Assembly (NCBI RefSeq): GCF_018604545.1
Contig: NZ_CP075896.1
Span: 2,666,001-2,730,000 of the forward strand
Length of the DNA: 64,000 nucleotides
Direction: 5' to 3'
Source: Streptomyces koelreuteriae
Lineage (GTDB): Bacteria; Actinomycetota; Actinomycetes; Streptomycetales; Streptomycetaceae
In this document: positions 15,420-24,537 of the stretch, in pieces
Position numbering within the stretch: position 1 is the stretch's first letter
How the letters are laid out: each line of letters opens with the position of its first letter
Notes under the pieces: generated by a model
What the model saw: the letters and a program-made list of their open reading frames with translations, nothing else
Database searches by the model: none
What the model was told of the DNA's origin: nothing
Translations under genes and position numbers: made by a program

Positions 15420-18173
15420 ATGAAGCAGCAGGGCGCGCATTCCGAGGACACGGGGAGCACCTCTGACGCTTCGTCGCGCCCGGGCACTCCGGGCGACCGC
15501 CCGAAGACGGACGGCGAGCACGGCCCCGAGGAGGCAGGCACGAAGGAACGGCCGGTCGCCGAGGAGCCCGACATCGCGCACATCGACGAGGTGGAGGGCG
15601 ACGAACCGCTGCTCCCCGCGCGCGTGCACCGCCCGTCCGATCTGATGCGGCTCCTGGTGGGCGTGCTCGCGGTAGCGGTACTGATCGGCATCGCCGCGTT
15701 CGCGCACGGCACCACCTCGGGCCTCGAACAGGACATCAACAAGGGCACCGGGCAGGCACCCGATCTGCTCATCAAGATCGCGGGGCTGGCCTCCAGCATC
15801 GCCATCCTGCTGGTGCCGGTCGCCTTCGCCATCGAGCGGCTGATCAAGCGGGACGGCCTCAGAATCGCCGACGGCGTGCTCGCGGCGGTCCTCGCGCACG
15901 GTGTGACACTCGCCACCGATCTGTGGGTCGCCCGGGCCGCCCCCGACTCGATCCAGGAGGCGCTGACCCAGCCCTCCCCCGGGGACATCCACGCGCTGAC
16001 CGACCCCGTGCACGGCTATCTGGCGCCGGTCATCGCCTATATGACAGCCGTGGGCATGTCACGCAGACCCAGGTGGCGCACGGTGCTGTGGGTCGTGCTG
16101 CTGCTCGACGCCTTCTCGATGCTCGTCACCGGGTACACGACCCCGTTCTCGATCATCCTGACCGTGCTGATCGGCTGGACCGTGGCATACGGCACGCTGT
16201 ACGCGGTCGGCTCGCCCAATGTCCGTCCCACCGGGCAGACCCTGATGGCCGGTCTGCGGACCGTCGGATTCCGCCCGGTCAGCGCGTCACGCGAGGACAC
16301 CTCGGACAACCCCGACACCGGCGACCGGGGCCGGCGCTACTTCGTCACGCTCGAGGACGGCCCTCCGCTGGACGTCACGGTGGTCGACCGGGAGCAGCAG
16401 GCCCAGGGGTTCTTCTACCGCGCGTGGCGCAATCTGACCCTGCGCGGCTTCGCCACCCGCAGCAGCCTCCAGTCGCTGCGCCAGGCCCTGGAGCAGGAGG
16501 CGCTGCTGGCGTACGCGGCCATCGCGGCCGGTGCCAACGCGCCCAAGCTGATCGCCACCTCCGAGCTCGGCCCCGACGCGGTCATGCTCGTCTACGAGCA
16601 CAGCGGCGCACACACCCTCGACTCGCTGCCGGACGAGGAGATCACCGACAATCTGCTGCGCGACACCTGGCACCAGGTGAAGGCCCTGCAGTCCCGGCGT
16701 ATCGCGCACCGCAGGCTGGTGGGCGACGCGATCCTGGTGGATCGTTCAGGCACGGTGATCCTCACCGACCTGCGCGGCGGCGAGATCGCGGCCGGCGACC
16801 TGCTGCTGCGTATGGACATCTCCCAGCTGCTGGTGACCCTCGGCCTGCGGGTGGGCGCCGAGCGTGCGGTGGCCTCGGCGGTGGGCGTGCTCGGCCCGGA
16901 CGCGGTGGCGGACTGTCTGCCGATGCTCCAGCCCATCGCGCTCAGCCGCTCCACGCGCGCGACGTTGCGCAAACTGGCCAGGGAGCGGGCACAGCGCGAG
17001 CGCGAGGCGGTGCTGGAGGCGTCCCGGCTGGCCAAACAGGCGCGCCTGGAGGAGTCCTCGGACGAGGAGCCGCCGGTCCCCGAGAAGACGGACAAGAAGA
17101 CCGTACGGGCGGAGCAGCGGGCCGAGAAGCGGGCCATCGACGAGGCCGTGGAGGAGGCACGCGAGGAGGACCTGCTCACGCAGATCCGCCACGAGGTGCT
17201 GCTGATCAGGCCGCAGGCACCGGTCGAGCCGGCCCGGCTGGAGCGGGTACGGCCGCGCACACTGATCAGTTTCATGGCCGGCGCGATCGGCGCGTACTTC
17301 CTGCTGACGCAGCTCACGCACATCGAGTTCGGACCGCTCATCGCGAACGCCGAGTGGGGCTGGGTCGCGGCCGCGGTGCTGTTCTCGATGTGCAGTTATC
17401 TCGCGGCGGCGATGGCGCTGCTGGGGTTCGTGCCCGAGCGGGTGCCGTTCCTGCGGACCGTGGCGGCACAGGTCGCCGGCTCGTTCGTGAAGATCGTCGC
17501 CCCGGCGGCGGTGGGCGGCGTCGCCCTGAACACGCGCTTCCTGCAGCGCGCGGGGGTGCGGCCGGGGCTCGCGGTGGCGAGTGTGGGCGCGTCGCAGTTG
17601 TTCGGGCTCGGCTGCCACATCCTGATGCTGCTGGCCTTCGGCTATCTGACCGGGACCGAGAAGACGCCGTCGCTGTCGCCGTCCCGGACGGTCATCGCCG
17701 GTCTGCTGACGGTGGCGGTGCTCGTGCTCGTGGTGACCTCGGTGCCGTTCCTGCGGAAGTTCGTCGTCACGCGCGTGCGGTCGCTGTTCGCGGGTGTCGT
17801 GCCGCGCATGCTGGACGTGTTGCAGCGGCCGCAGAAGCTGGTCACCGGCATCGGCGGCATGCTGCTGCTGACCGCCTGCTTCGTGATGTGCCTGGACGCG
17901 TCGATCCGCGCGTTCGGCGACGAGTCCACCTCGATCAGCCTCGCCAGCGTCGCCGTCGTCTTCCTCGCGGGCAACGCCCTGGGATCCGCGGCTCCGACGC
18001 CGGGCGGTGTGGGCGCGGTCGAGGCGACCCTGACGGTCGGTCTGATCGCCGTCGGCCTCCCGAAGGAGGTCGCGGCACCGGCGGTGCTGCTGTTCCGCCT
18101 GCTGACGCTATGGCTGCCCGTGCTGCCGGGCTGGCTGGCCTTCAACCACCTCACCCGCAAGCAGGCCCTCTGA
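15420..18173 (+). CDS. Large membrane protein: pseudokinase-like domain plus flippase-like (UPF0104) domain
   Basis: 917 residues. After a charged N-terminus (~65 residues) come several membrane segments (for example RLLVGVLAVAVLIGIAAFAH), a cytosolic kinase-like region and a C-terminal polytopic domain of the lysylphosphatidylglycerol synthase/flippase type with AAPTPGGVGAVEA near the end. The kinase-like loop reads IAHRRLVGDAILVD ... ILTDLRGGEI: the catalytic Asp of HRD is Arg, the metal Asn is Ala and DFG is DLR, so it is probably a pseudokinase. A charged coiled segment (EQRAEKRAIDEAVEEAREED) links the two halves. A role in lipid or cell-envelope export is inferred. Start ATG 15420 with GAAGAG upstream. 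Confidence 0.8.
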   Translation: MKQQGAHSEDTGSTSDASSRPGTPGDRPKTDGEHGPEEAGTKERPVAEEPDIAHIDEVEGDEPLLPARVHRPSDLMRLLVGVLAVAVLIGIAAFAHGTTSGLEQDINKGTGQAPDLLIKIAGLASSIAILLVPVAFAIERLIKRDGLRIADGVLAAVLAHGVTLATDLWVARAAPDSIQEALTQPSPGDIHALTDPVHGYLAPVIAYMTAVGMSRRPRWRTVLWVVLLLDAFSMLVTGYTTPFSIILTVLIGWTVAYGTLYAVGSPNVRPTGQTLMAGLRTVGFRPVSASREDTSDNPDTGDRGRRYFVTLEDGPPLDVTVVDREQQAQGFFYRAWRNLTLRGFATRSSLQSLRQALEQEALLAYAAIAAGANAPKLIATSELGPDAVMLVYEHSGAHTLDSLPDEEITDNLLRDTWHQVKALQSRRIAHRRLVGDAILVDRSGTVILTDLRGGEIAAGDLLLRMDISQLLVTLGLRVGAERAVASAVGVLGPDAVADCLPMLQPIALSRSTRATLRKLARERAQREREAVLEASRLAKQARLEESSDEEPPVPEKTDKKTVRAEQRAEKRAIDEAVEEAREEDLLTQIRHEVLLIRPQAPVEPARLERVRPRTLISFMAGAIGAYFLLTQLTHIEFGPLIANAEWGWVAAAVLFSMCSYLAAAMALLGFVPERVPFLRTVAAQVAGSFVKIVAPAAVGGVALNTRFLQRAGVRPGLAVASVGASQLFGLGCHILMLLAFGYLTGTEKTPSLSPSRTVIAGLLTVAVLVLVVTSVPFLRKFVVTRVRSLFAGVVPRMLDVLQRPQKLVTGIGGMLLLTACFVMCLDASIRAFGDESTSISLASVAVVFLAGNALGSAAPTPGGVGAVEATLTVGLIAVGLPKEVAAPAVLLFRLLTLWLPVLPGWLAFNHLTRKQAL

Positions 18174-18207
18174 CGCCAGGGCCGGCCGGGCAGGGCTTTC
18201 GACCCGC

Positions 18208-18255
18208 CTTTCGGCACGGCTCTTGGCACAGCTCTCGGCACAGCTTTTGGCAACA
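18208..18255. repeat. Four tandem 12-bp direct repeats upstream of a secreted peptidase gene
   Basis: Units CTTTCGGCACGG, CTCTTGGCACAG, CTCTCGGCACAG and CTTTTGGCAACA run head to tail (consensus CTYTYGGCACRG), ending 68 bp before the ATG at 18324. They lie outside any coding region I accept, in the gap behind the membrane protein gene. They could be binding sites for a regulator repeating about every helical turn, or simple repeat expansion. Confidence 0.65.
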
Positions 18256-18323
18256 CCAGTCCCTCCTACCTCGTACGACACGCGTCCCGCGCGGGGGCGC
18301 CCGTGCCGCCGCAGGATGGAACC

Positions 18324-19871
18324 ATGCCTTCGCTCCTCCGCCTGCGCGCCGTCGTCCTCACCGCCACCGCCGTGCTGTTGTCCACCGTGCTGGCGGGCTG
18401 CGGTGACGACGACACCAAGGGCGAGGACCTCACACGGCAGGAGCTGAGCTGGAAGGCCTGCCCGGCGCCGGACGAGGCCCAGGGCGGAGGCACTCCGCCC
18501 TCTCCCCTGCCGGACGACGGCGAGTGGCAGTGCGCCACCATGAAGGCCCCGCTCGACTGGGACGACCCCAAGGGCGACACGATCGGCATCGAGCTGATCC
18601 GGGTCCGCACCAGCGGCCCCGCGAGCGAACGCATCGGCTCGCTCATCTTCAACTTCGGCGGACCCGGCGGCTCGGGCGTGACCGCGCTGCCCGGCTTCGC
18701 CGAGGACTACAAGACCCTGCGCACCCGCTACGACCTGGTCAGCTTCGACCCGCGCGGAGTCGGCCGCAGCGACCCCGTGATCTGCGAGAACGACCAGCAG
18801 CTCGACGCGTACTTCCAGCAGGACGCCACGCCCGACGACTCCGCCGAGCGCACCGAGCTCCTGGACAGCACCACGGAGTTCAACGACGCCTGCGAGGAGA
18901 ACTCCGAGAAGATCCTTCCGCATGTGCGCACCACCGACGCGGCCCGCGACCTCGACCTGATGCGCCAGGTCCTCGGCGACGACAAGCTGCACTACTTCGG
19001 CATCTCCTACGGCACCGAACTGGGCGGCGTCTACGCACACCTGTTCCCCAAGCGGGTCGGTCGTGCCGTGTTCGACGCCGTCGTCGATCCCACGCAGAAC
19101 CCCGAGCAGGGCTCGCTCGGGCAGGCCAAGGGCTTCCAGCTCGCACTCGACAACTTCGCCGAGGACTGTGTGTCCAAGACCGAGGAGTGCCCCGTCGGCG
19201 ACAGCGCGCAGGATGTGAAGGACCGTATCGCCACGCTGCTGAGGGACCTCGACCGCAAGCCGATCCCGGGCGTCTTCCCCCGCCAGCTCACCCAGACCGC
19301 GGCGACCAGCGGCATCGTGCAGGCGCTGTACTCAAAGGACTTCTGGGAGTACCTCACGGACGGCCTCGAGCAGGCGTACGACGGCGACGGCAGCATCCTG
19401 ATGCTGCTCTCCGACTCGATGAACGGGCGCAGCGAGAACGGCGAGTACGACAACTCGACCGCCGCCCACACCGCCATCAGCTGCTCCGACTCCAAGCCGC
19501 GCTACGACACGGCCTATGTGGAGCAGAAGCTGCCCGAGTTCCGGGCCGCGTCCGCGCTGTTCGGTGACTATCTGGCGTGGGGCATGATCGGCTGCACCGA
19601 CTGGGCCGTGGCGGGCGCCGCGAACCACCCGGACGTGAGCGCGCCGGGTTCGGCGCCGATCCTGGTCGTGGGCAACACCGGCGACCCGGCCACCCCCTAC
19701 GAAGGGGCCCGGAAGATGGTGGACGCGCTGGGCAAGGGCGTCGGGGTCGAGCTGACGTACCGGGGTGAGGGGCACGGCGCCTACAACAGCAAGAACAAGT
19801 GCGTGCAGAGCGCGGTGGACGGCTATCTGCTGGACGGGAAGGTGCCGCAGGCGGGGACCGTCTGTACCTGA
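18324..19871 (+). CDS. Secreted S33-family (tripeptidyl aminopeptidase-like) lipoprotein
   Basis: A 515-residue alpha/beta hydrolase. The N-terminal lipoprotein signal ends in the lipobox LAGC (Cys about residue 26). The fold shows the oxyanion loop FNFGGPGGSGV, the nucleophile motif FGISYGTELGG, the acid loop ILVVGNTGDPATPYEGA and the His in EGHGAYN, all of the Streptomyces Tap/Slp aminopeptidase type. These enzymes remove short peptides from the N-termini of secreted proteins. Start ATG 18324. It is followed by a closely related paralogue 171 bp downstream, so this looks like a tandem duplication. The upstream region carries the 12-bp tandem repeats. Confidence 0.9.
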   Translation: MPSLLRLRAVVLTATAVLLSTVLAGCGDDDTKGEDLTRQELSWKACPAPDEAQGGGTPPSPLPDDGEWQCATMKAPLDWDDPKGDTIGIELIRVRTSGPASERIGSLIFNFGGPGGSGVTALPGFAEDYKTLRTRYDLVSFDPRGVGRSDPVICENDQQLDAYFQQDATPDDSAERTELLDSTTEFNDACEENSEKILPHVRTTDAARDLDLMRQVLGDDKLHYFGISYGTELGGVYAHLFPKRVGRAVFDAVVDPTQNPEQGSLGQAKGFQLALDNFAEDCVSKTEECPVGDSAQDVKDRIATLLRDLDRKPIPGVFPRQLTQTAATSGIVQALYSKDFWEYLTDGLEQAYDGDGSILMLLSDSMNGRSENGEYDNSTAAHTAISCSDSKPRYDTAYVEQKLPEFRAASALFGDYLAWGMIGCTDWAVAGAANHPDVSAPGSAPILVVGNTGDPATPYEGARKMVDALGKGVGVELTYRGEGHGAYNSKNKCVQSAVDGYLLDGKVPQAGTVCT

Positions 19872-20042
19872 GACGGCACCCAAGGCTGCACGTGAGACTG
19901 CACCTGAGGAAGGCCACACCCAGCAAAGCCGCAGGTCAGAAGGTTATCCACAGGCGGACACGGCCGACGCGGGATCTGCCTACCATGGCCTGACCGCCAT
20001 CCGCAGCACGGTGCGGACGGCCTGCGAGGGGGGACTGGGCGC

Positions 20043-21518
20043 ATGTCGCGCTTCGTACGGTGGACCGCTGTGGCGGTCGCCTCGGCACTGCTCGCGGCGG
20101 GCTGCGGCGGCGGCTCGTCCGACGACGACAAGGGCGGCGGCGGGCTCTCCTGGGGCCGCTGCAAGGCCACCGCCGACGCCCCCGCGCCGGGCAACGACTG
20201 GCAGTGCGCCACGTTGAAGGTGCCGCTGGACTGGTCGAAGCCGGACGGCGAGACGATAGGACTCGCGCTGATCCGCGCCAAGGCACGCGGCGACGACCGC
20301 GTCGGCTCGCTCCTGTTCAACTTCGGCGGCCCCGGCGCCTCGGGCCTGTCCATGATGCCGTCGTACGCCCCGACGGTCTCCCGGCTCCGTGAGCGGTACG
20401 ACCTGGTGAGCTGGGACCCGCGCGGGGTGGGCGCCAGCGAGGGGGTGCGCTGCCGCGGCGACAAGGAGATCCAGGCCGCCGAGTCGGTGGACGTCACCCC
20501 CGACACACCGGCCGAGGAGAAGGCGTACTTCCAGGACGCCGCCGACTTCGGCGAGGGCTGCCAGAAGGACGCCGGGAAGCTCATGGCGCATGTCTCGACC
20601 GCCGACTCGGCCCGCGACATGGACCGCATCCGGGACGTCCTCGGCGACGACAGGATGCACTACTTCGGCATCTCCTACGGCACCGAACTGGGCGGCACCT
20701 ATGCCCACTTGTTCCCGAGGAGGGTGGGGCGGATGACGCTGGACGCGGTCGTCGACCCCGACGCCGACACCGTGGGCCACGCCCAGAACCAGGCCAGGGG
20801 CTTCCAGCGGGCGCTGAACGGCTATCTCGAGTCCACGGGCCAGGACCCCGAGGAGGGCACGCGGAAGATCGCGGCCCTGCTGCGACGGATCGACGCCCGG
20901 CCCCTGCCGACGGCCACCCCCGGGCGGAAGCTGACCGAGACGCTCGCTGTCACCGGCCTCACCCTGCCGCTGTACAACAAGGAGAGCTGGCCGACCCTGA
21001 CCAGCGCCCTCGACGCGGCCGAGCGGGGTGACGGCTCGGAGCTGCTCACCCTCGCCGACGGCTACAACGACCGCGCCCCTTCGGGCCACTACGGCACGAC
21101 CACCCACTCGCAACGGGTCATATCGTGCCTGGACGACAGGCAGCGGCCGACCGCGGCCCGGACGAAGGAGCTGCTGCCGGAGTTCGAGAAGATCTCCCCG
21201 GTCTTCGGCCCCTTCCTGGGCTGGGACACGGCCGGCTGGTGCCACGACTGGCCGGTGCCCGGACAGCACGACACCCCGGAGGTCAGCGCCCCCGAGGCGG
21301 CACCGATCCTGGTGGTCGGCAACACCGGCGACCCGGCCACCCCCTACGAGGGCGCCCGGAAGATGTCCGGCGAGCTGGGCAAGGGCGTCGGCGTGCTGCT
21401 CACCTGGCGGGGCCAGGGCCATGGCGCGTACGGCAGCGGCAGCGACTGCGTGGACTCCACCGTGAATTCGTATCTGCTGAACGGCTCGATCCCGAAGGAC
21501 GGCAAGGTCTGCTCATGA
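20043..21518 (+). CDS. Secreted S33-family lipoprotein, paralogue of the preceding gene
   Basis: 491 residues with a lipoprotein signal ending LLAAGC and the same motifs as its neighbour: FNFGGPGASGL, FGISYGTELGGTYAHLFP, ILVVGNTGDPATPYEGARKM and GQGHGAYGSGSDC. The catalytic Ser, Asp and His are all retained, so both copies should be active. The conserved paired Cys near the C-terminus (DCVDST and the last-but-one residue) probably form a disulfide. Likely role: processing of extracellular peptides. It has its own upstream gap of 171 bp, so independent transcription is possible. It is convergent with moeZ across a strong terminator. Confidence 0.9.
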   Translation: MSRFVRWTAVAVASALLAAGCGGGSSDDDKGGGGLSWGRCKATADAPAPGNDWQCATLKVPLDWSKPDGETIGLALIRAKARGDDRVGSLLFNFGGPGASGLSMMPSYAPTVSRLRERYDLVSWDPRGVGASEGVRCRGDKEIQAAESVDVTPDTPAEEKAYFQDAADFGEGCQKDAGKLMAHVSTADSARDMDRIRDVLGDDRMHYFGISYGTELGGTYAHLFPRRVGRMTLDAVVDPDADTVGHAQNQARGFQRALNGYLESTGQDPEEGTRKIAALLRRIDARPLPTATPGRKLTETLAVTGLTLPLYNKESWPTLTSALDAAERGDGSELLTLADGYNDRAPSGHYGTTTHSQRVISCLDDRQRPTAARTKELLPEFEKISPVFGPFLGWDTAGWCHDWPVPGQHDTPEVSAPEAAPILVVGNTGDPATPYEGARKMSGELGKGVGVLLTWRGQGHGAYGSGSDCVDSTVNSYLLNGSIPKDGKVCS

Positions 21519-21522
21519 CGAC

Positions 21523-21563
21523 GGCGGGGGCTTCGCGCACTCGTGGTGCCCGAAGCCCCCGCC
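21523..21563 (+). terminator. Bidirectional terminator between the S33 gene and moeZ
   Basis: Perfect 13-bp inverted repeat GGCGGGGGCTTCG (21523-21535) / CGAAGCCCCCGCC (21551-21563) with a 15-nt loop, 5 bp past the S33 stop and 27 bp before the convergent moeZ stop. Confidence 0.85.
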
Positions 21564-21589
21564 GGTCGGGAAGGGTGGCCGGATACGGC

Positions 21590-22768
21590 TCAGTACACCG
21601 GCTTGTCCGGCTCGATCTGGTTGACCCAGCCGATCACGCCGCCGCCGACGTGGACCGCGTCCGAGAAGCCCGCGGACTTCAGGACCGCGAGGACTTCCGC
21701 ACTGCGGACACCCGTCTTGCAGTGCAGGACGATCTTCTTGTCCTGGGGGAGGCTCTCCAGGGCGGTGCCCATGAGGAACTCGTTCTTCGGGATCAGCCGG
21801 GCGCCCGGGATGGAGACGATCTCGTACTCGTTCGGCTCGCGGACGTCGATGATGTCGATGCCTTCGCCGTCGTCGATCCACTCCTTGAGCTGCTTGGGAG
21901 TGATCGTGGAGTCGGCCGCCGCCGCCTGGGCCTCTTCGGAGACGACGCCGCAGAAGGCCTCGTAGTCGATGAGCTCGGTGACGGTCGGGTTCTCGCCGCA
22001 GACCGCGCAGTCGGGATCCTTGCGGACCTTGACCTGGCGGTACTGCATCTCCAGGGCGTCGTAGATCATCAGTCGGCCGACCAGCGGGTCGCCGATGCCG
22101 GCGAGCAGCTTGATGGCCTCGTTGACCTGGATGGAGCCGATGGACGCGCACAGCACGCCCAGGACACCGCCCTCGGCGCAGGAGGGGACCATGCCGGGGG
22201 GCGGGGGCTCCGGGTAGAGGCAGCGGTAGCAGGGGCCGTGCTCGGACCAGAAGACGGAGGCCTGGCCGTCGAAGCGGTAGATCGAGCCCCAGACGTACGG
22301 CTTGTTCAGCAGCACGCAGGCGTCGTTGACCAGGTAGCGGGTCGCGAAGTTGTCCGTGCCGTCGACGATCAGGTCGTACTGACTGAAGATGTCCATCACG
22401 TTGTCGGCCTCGAGCCGCTCCTCGTGAAGGATCACGTTCACGTACGGGTTGATGCCGAGGACGGAGTCACGGGCGGACTCGGCCTTGGGGCGGCCGATGT
22501 CGGACTGGCTGTGGATGATCTGGCGCTGCAGATTCGACTCGTCGACCTCGTCGAACTCCACGATGCCGAGGGTGCCGACGCCCGCGGCGGCCAGGTACAT
22601 CAGCGCCGGCGAGCCCAGGCCGCCGGCGCCCACGCACAGCACCTTGGCGTTCTTCAGCCGCTTCTGCCCGTCCATCCCGACGTCGGGGATGATCAGGTGG
22701 CGGGAGTACCTGCGGACCTCGTCTACGGTGAGCTCGGAAGCCGGCTCGACCAGGGGTGGCAGCGACAC
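21590..22768 (-). CDS. moeZ: Adenylyltransferase/sulfurtransferase MoeZ
   Basis: 392 residues: an E1-like ThiF/MoeB adenylation domain (VLCVGAGGLGSPALMYLAAAGVG; VDGTDNFATRYLVND) with paired zinc cysteines (PCYRCLYPE and CAVCGEN), followed by a rhodanese domain with active-site LHCKTGVRS. MoeZ adenylates the C-terminus of small sulfur-carrier proteins and transfers sulfur to form thiocarboxylates, serving molybdopterin, cysteine and secondary-metabolite pathways. The adenylation, zinc and rhodanese residues are all present. Start GTG 22768 with GGAGCC about 5 nt upstream. It has no operon partner. Confidence 0.95.
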   Translation of the reverse strand: MSLPPLVEPASELTVDEVRRYSRHLIIPDVGMDGQKRLKNAKVLCVGAGGLGSPALMYLAAAGVGTLGIVEFDEVDESNLQRQIIHSQSDIGRPKAESARDSVLGINPYVNVILHEERLEADNVMDIFSQYDLIVDGTDNFATRYLVNDACVLLNKPYVWGSIYRFDGQASVFWSEHGPCYRCLYPEPPPPGMVPSCAEGGVLGVLCASIGSIQVNEAIKLLAGIGDPLVGRLMIYDALEMQYRQVKVRKDPDCAVCGENPTVTELIDYEAFCGVVSEEAQAAAADSTITPKQLKEWIDDGEGIDIIDVREPNEYEIVSIPGARLIPKNEFLMGTALESLPQDKKIVLHCKTGVRSAEVLAVLKSAGFSDAVHVGGGVIGWVNQIEPDKPVY

Positions 22769-22831
22769 GGGGGCTCCGTTGGTCGGTCAATCACTACGGT
22801 TGTTCTCCCCGTAACAGTGCCATGCGCTTTT

Positions 22832-23590
22832 TCATTCCGAGACACCTGTTCCGACACGCGAGACGATTTCGTCCCAGTAGCCGGGCATGGCCTCCCAGGG
22901 ATCGGCGTCTCCGCCGCGGTCGGTACGGTCCGTGCGGTCGGTGAAGTAGATCGTCGCGGCGCCCTGCCAGCGCGCGATGCCCAGCGCCTCCCCCAGATGG
23001 GGGCGGGGCACTCCGTGGACGAAGTGACAGAAGCGCTCCGGCGAGTGGTCCGCGGTCCACTCGGCCACCTGCGACCAGCGGTAGTCGCTCCACGGTCCGG
23101 AGAAGGTGACGAGCTGGTCGGCGAGTTCGACGTACCCCGGGTGCGGGTGGATGCCGTGGCCGAGGACGATGTGGGCCGCGTCACGGATCACACGGAGGGT
23201 GGCCACCGTGCGGCGCACCTCGGGCAGCCCGGCGTGGTCCGCCGGGCAGCGCTCCAGGAGGAAGCCGTCGACCTGGTACCAGTCGACGAACCGGTGGGCG
23301 TCCGAGATCAGCTCTCCGAAGTTCCGGGTGCCGTACCGGGTGTCGAGGTGGCCGAGGACCCGGATGCCCGCGTTGCGCAGGCGGCCGGCCGCCTCCAGGC
23401 AGTGCGGGTCGGGGCGGGTGCCGGGGCCGTCGGCCACGTTGAGGACAACCCAGTGCAGCGGGGTGCCGGGGCGGGTGAGCTCACCCCATTCGGTGGGTGC
23501 GAGGAGGGGGTGGGCGTAGCCGGGGACGCCGACGCCGGGGCGGAGTTCCGTGCCGGAGGTGCGCGGCTGTGGGCTGGTCAGATGCGGCAT
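22832..23590 (-). CDS. Spherulin-4 / GH135-like protein, active-site motif divergent
   Basis: A 252-residue TIM-barrel-like protein of the spherulation-specific family 4 type: GVGVPGYAHPLL, HWVVLNVADGPGTRPDP, GIRVLGHLDTRYGTR and WYQVDGFLLERCP follow the family pattern. GH135 relatives such as fungal Sph3 cleave galactosaminogalactan. In the families I know, the last motif usually reads GxFFDE; here it is GFLLER (residues 109-114), so the acidic pair is shifted or partly lost and hydrolysis may be impaired or use other residues. No signal peptide is visible. Its ATG overlaps the upstream epimerase gene by 13 bp, so it is the last gene of the glycan operon. Confidence 0.8.
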   Translation of the reverse strand: MPHLTSPQPRTSGTELRPGVGVPGYAHPLLAPTEWGELTRPGTPLHWVVLNVADGPGTRPDPHCLEAAGRLRNAGIRVLGHLDTRYGTRNFGELISDAHRFVDWYQVDGFLLERCPADHAGLPEVRRTVATLRVIRDAAHIVLGHGIHPHPGYVELADQLVTFSGPWSDYRWSQVAEWTADHSPERFCHFVHGVPRPHLGEALGIARWQGAATIYFTDRTDRTDRGGDADPWEAMPGYWDEIVSRVGTGVSE

Positions 23591-24537
23591 GCCGCCTCCA
23601 TCCAGATGTCCGCGAGGGACTCCTCGAGGCCGATCCGGGGGCGCCAGCCGAGCCGGTCGCGGGCGGTGCGCACATCGGCCTGCTGCCAGCTGCCGCAGCC
23701 GTCGGGGTACGGGTACGCGACCTGGGGGGCGTGGTCCGAGTCCGGGCGGGGATGGCCGATGGCCGGGCGCAGGGCGCCGGGAGGGCCGTCGAGTTCATGG
23801 AGGGCGCCGCCGTATCCGGCCACGCGGGCGAGGACCGCGGCGGCGTCGCGCAGGCGCACGGCGCGGCCGGAGCCGATGTTGATGACGCCCTGCGCGGCGG
23901 AGAGCGAGGCGGCGTGGACGGCGCGGGCGACATCGCGGACGTCGACGAAGTCGCGCTGCGCGCCCAGGCCGCCGAGCTTCAGCTCGCCGTCGCCGGACTG
24001 CATGGCGCGACGCATGGCCTCGGCGAGACGCCCGAGCGGGGAGCCCGCGGGGGTGCCGGGTCCGGCCGGCGAGAAGACGCGCAGGACGACGGCGTCCAGG
24101 CCGGAGCCGAGGACCAGTTCGGTGGCGGCGAGTTTGCTGACGCCGTACGGGCCGCCGGGCCGGGGGACGGCGTCCTCGGCCGTGGAGGAGCCGGGCTGGC
24201 TGGGGCCGTACTCCGCGCTGCACCCGATCTGCACCAGACGGGCGCCGCAGCCGCTGCGGCGCAGGGCCTCGCAGACGGTGGCGACGGCGACGGTGTTGTG
24301 GCGGGTGAGTTCGCGGGCACCGCCCCTGGTGGCGCCGGCGCAGTTGACGACAACGCCCGGGTGGACCGCGTCGAGGAAGCGCGTGAGGGCGCCGGGGCTG
24401 CCGGAGGCGAGATCGAAGCGGACGTCGGCGTCGTCGCCGCGGCCGAGGGCGGTGAGCTGCACGGCGGGGTCGGCGAGCAGGCGGTCGGCGACGAAGCGCC
24501 CGATGTAGCCGTTGGCTCCGATCAGCAGGACTCTCAT
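23578..24537 (-). CDS. NAD-dependent sugar-nucleotide epimerase/dehydratase
   Basis: A 319-residue extended short-chain dehydrogenase: N-terminal Rossmann motif GANGYIG (residues 7-13), catalytic region with IGCSAEYGP and PYGVSKLAATE (Tyr-x-x-x-Lys), and substrate-binding DFVDVRDVARAV with GVINIGSGRAV. This is the UDP-glucose/UDP-GlcNAc 4-epimerase and NDP-sugar dehydratase group; the exact sugar cannot be told from motifs. It is third in the operon: glycosyltransferase, membrane protein, this gene, then the GH135-like gene. In Pel and galactosaminogalactan systems a C4-epimerase supplies UDP-GalNAc, which would be a fitting role. Confidence 0.85.
   Translation of the reverse strand: MRVLLIGANGYIGRFVADRLLADPAVQLTALGRGDDADVRFDLASGSPGALTRFLDAVHPGVVVNCAGATRGGARELTRHNTVAVATVCEALRRSGCGARLVQIGCSAEYGPSQPGSSTAEDAVPRPGGPYGVSKLAATELVLGSGLDAVVLRVFSPAGPGTPAGSPLGRLAEAMRRAMQSGDGELKLGGLGAQRDFVDVRDVARAVHAASLSAAQGVINIGSGRAVRLRDAAAVLARVAGYGGALHELDGPPGALRPAIGHPRPDSDHAPQVAYPYPDGCGSWQQADVRTARDRLGWRPRIGLEESLADIWMEAACRI

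Noticed and set aside
15923..18406. 827-codon frame inside the pseudokinase-membrane gene
   Set aside because: Out-of-frame shadow with Arg/Gly/Ala/Pro-rich composition and no membrane segments.
21125..24508. 1127-codon plus-strand frame spanning moeZ, the GH135-like gene and the epimerase
   Set aside because: Crosses three genuine opposite-strand genes and their junctions, and shows no domain.
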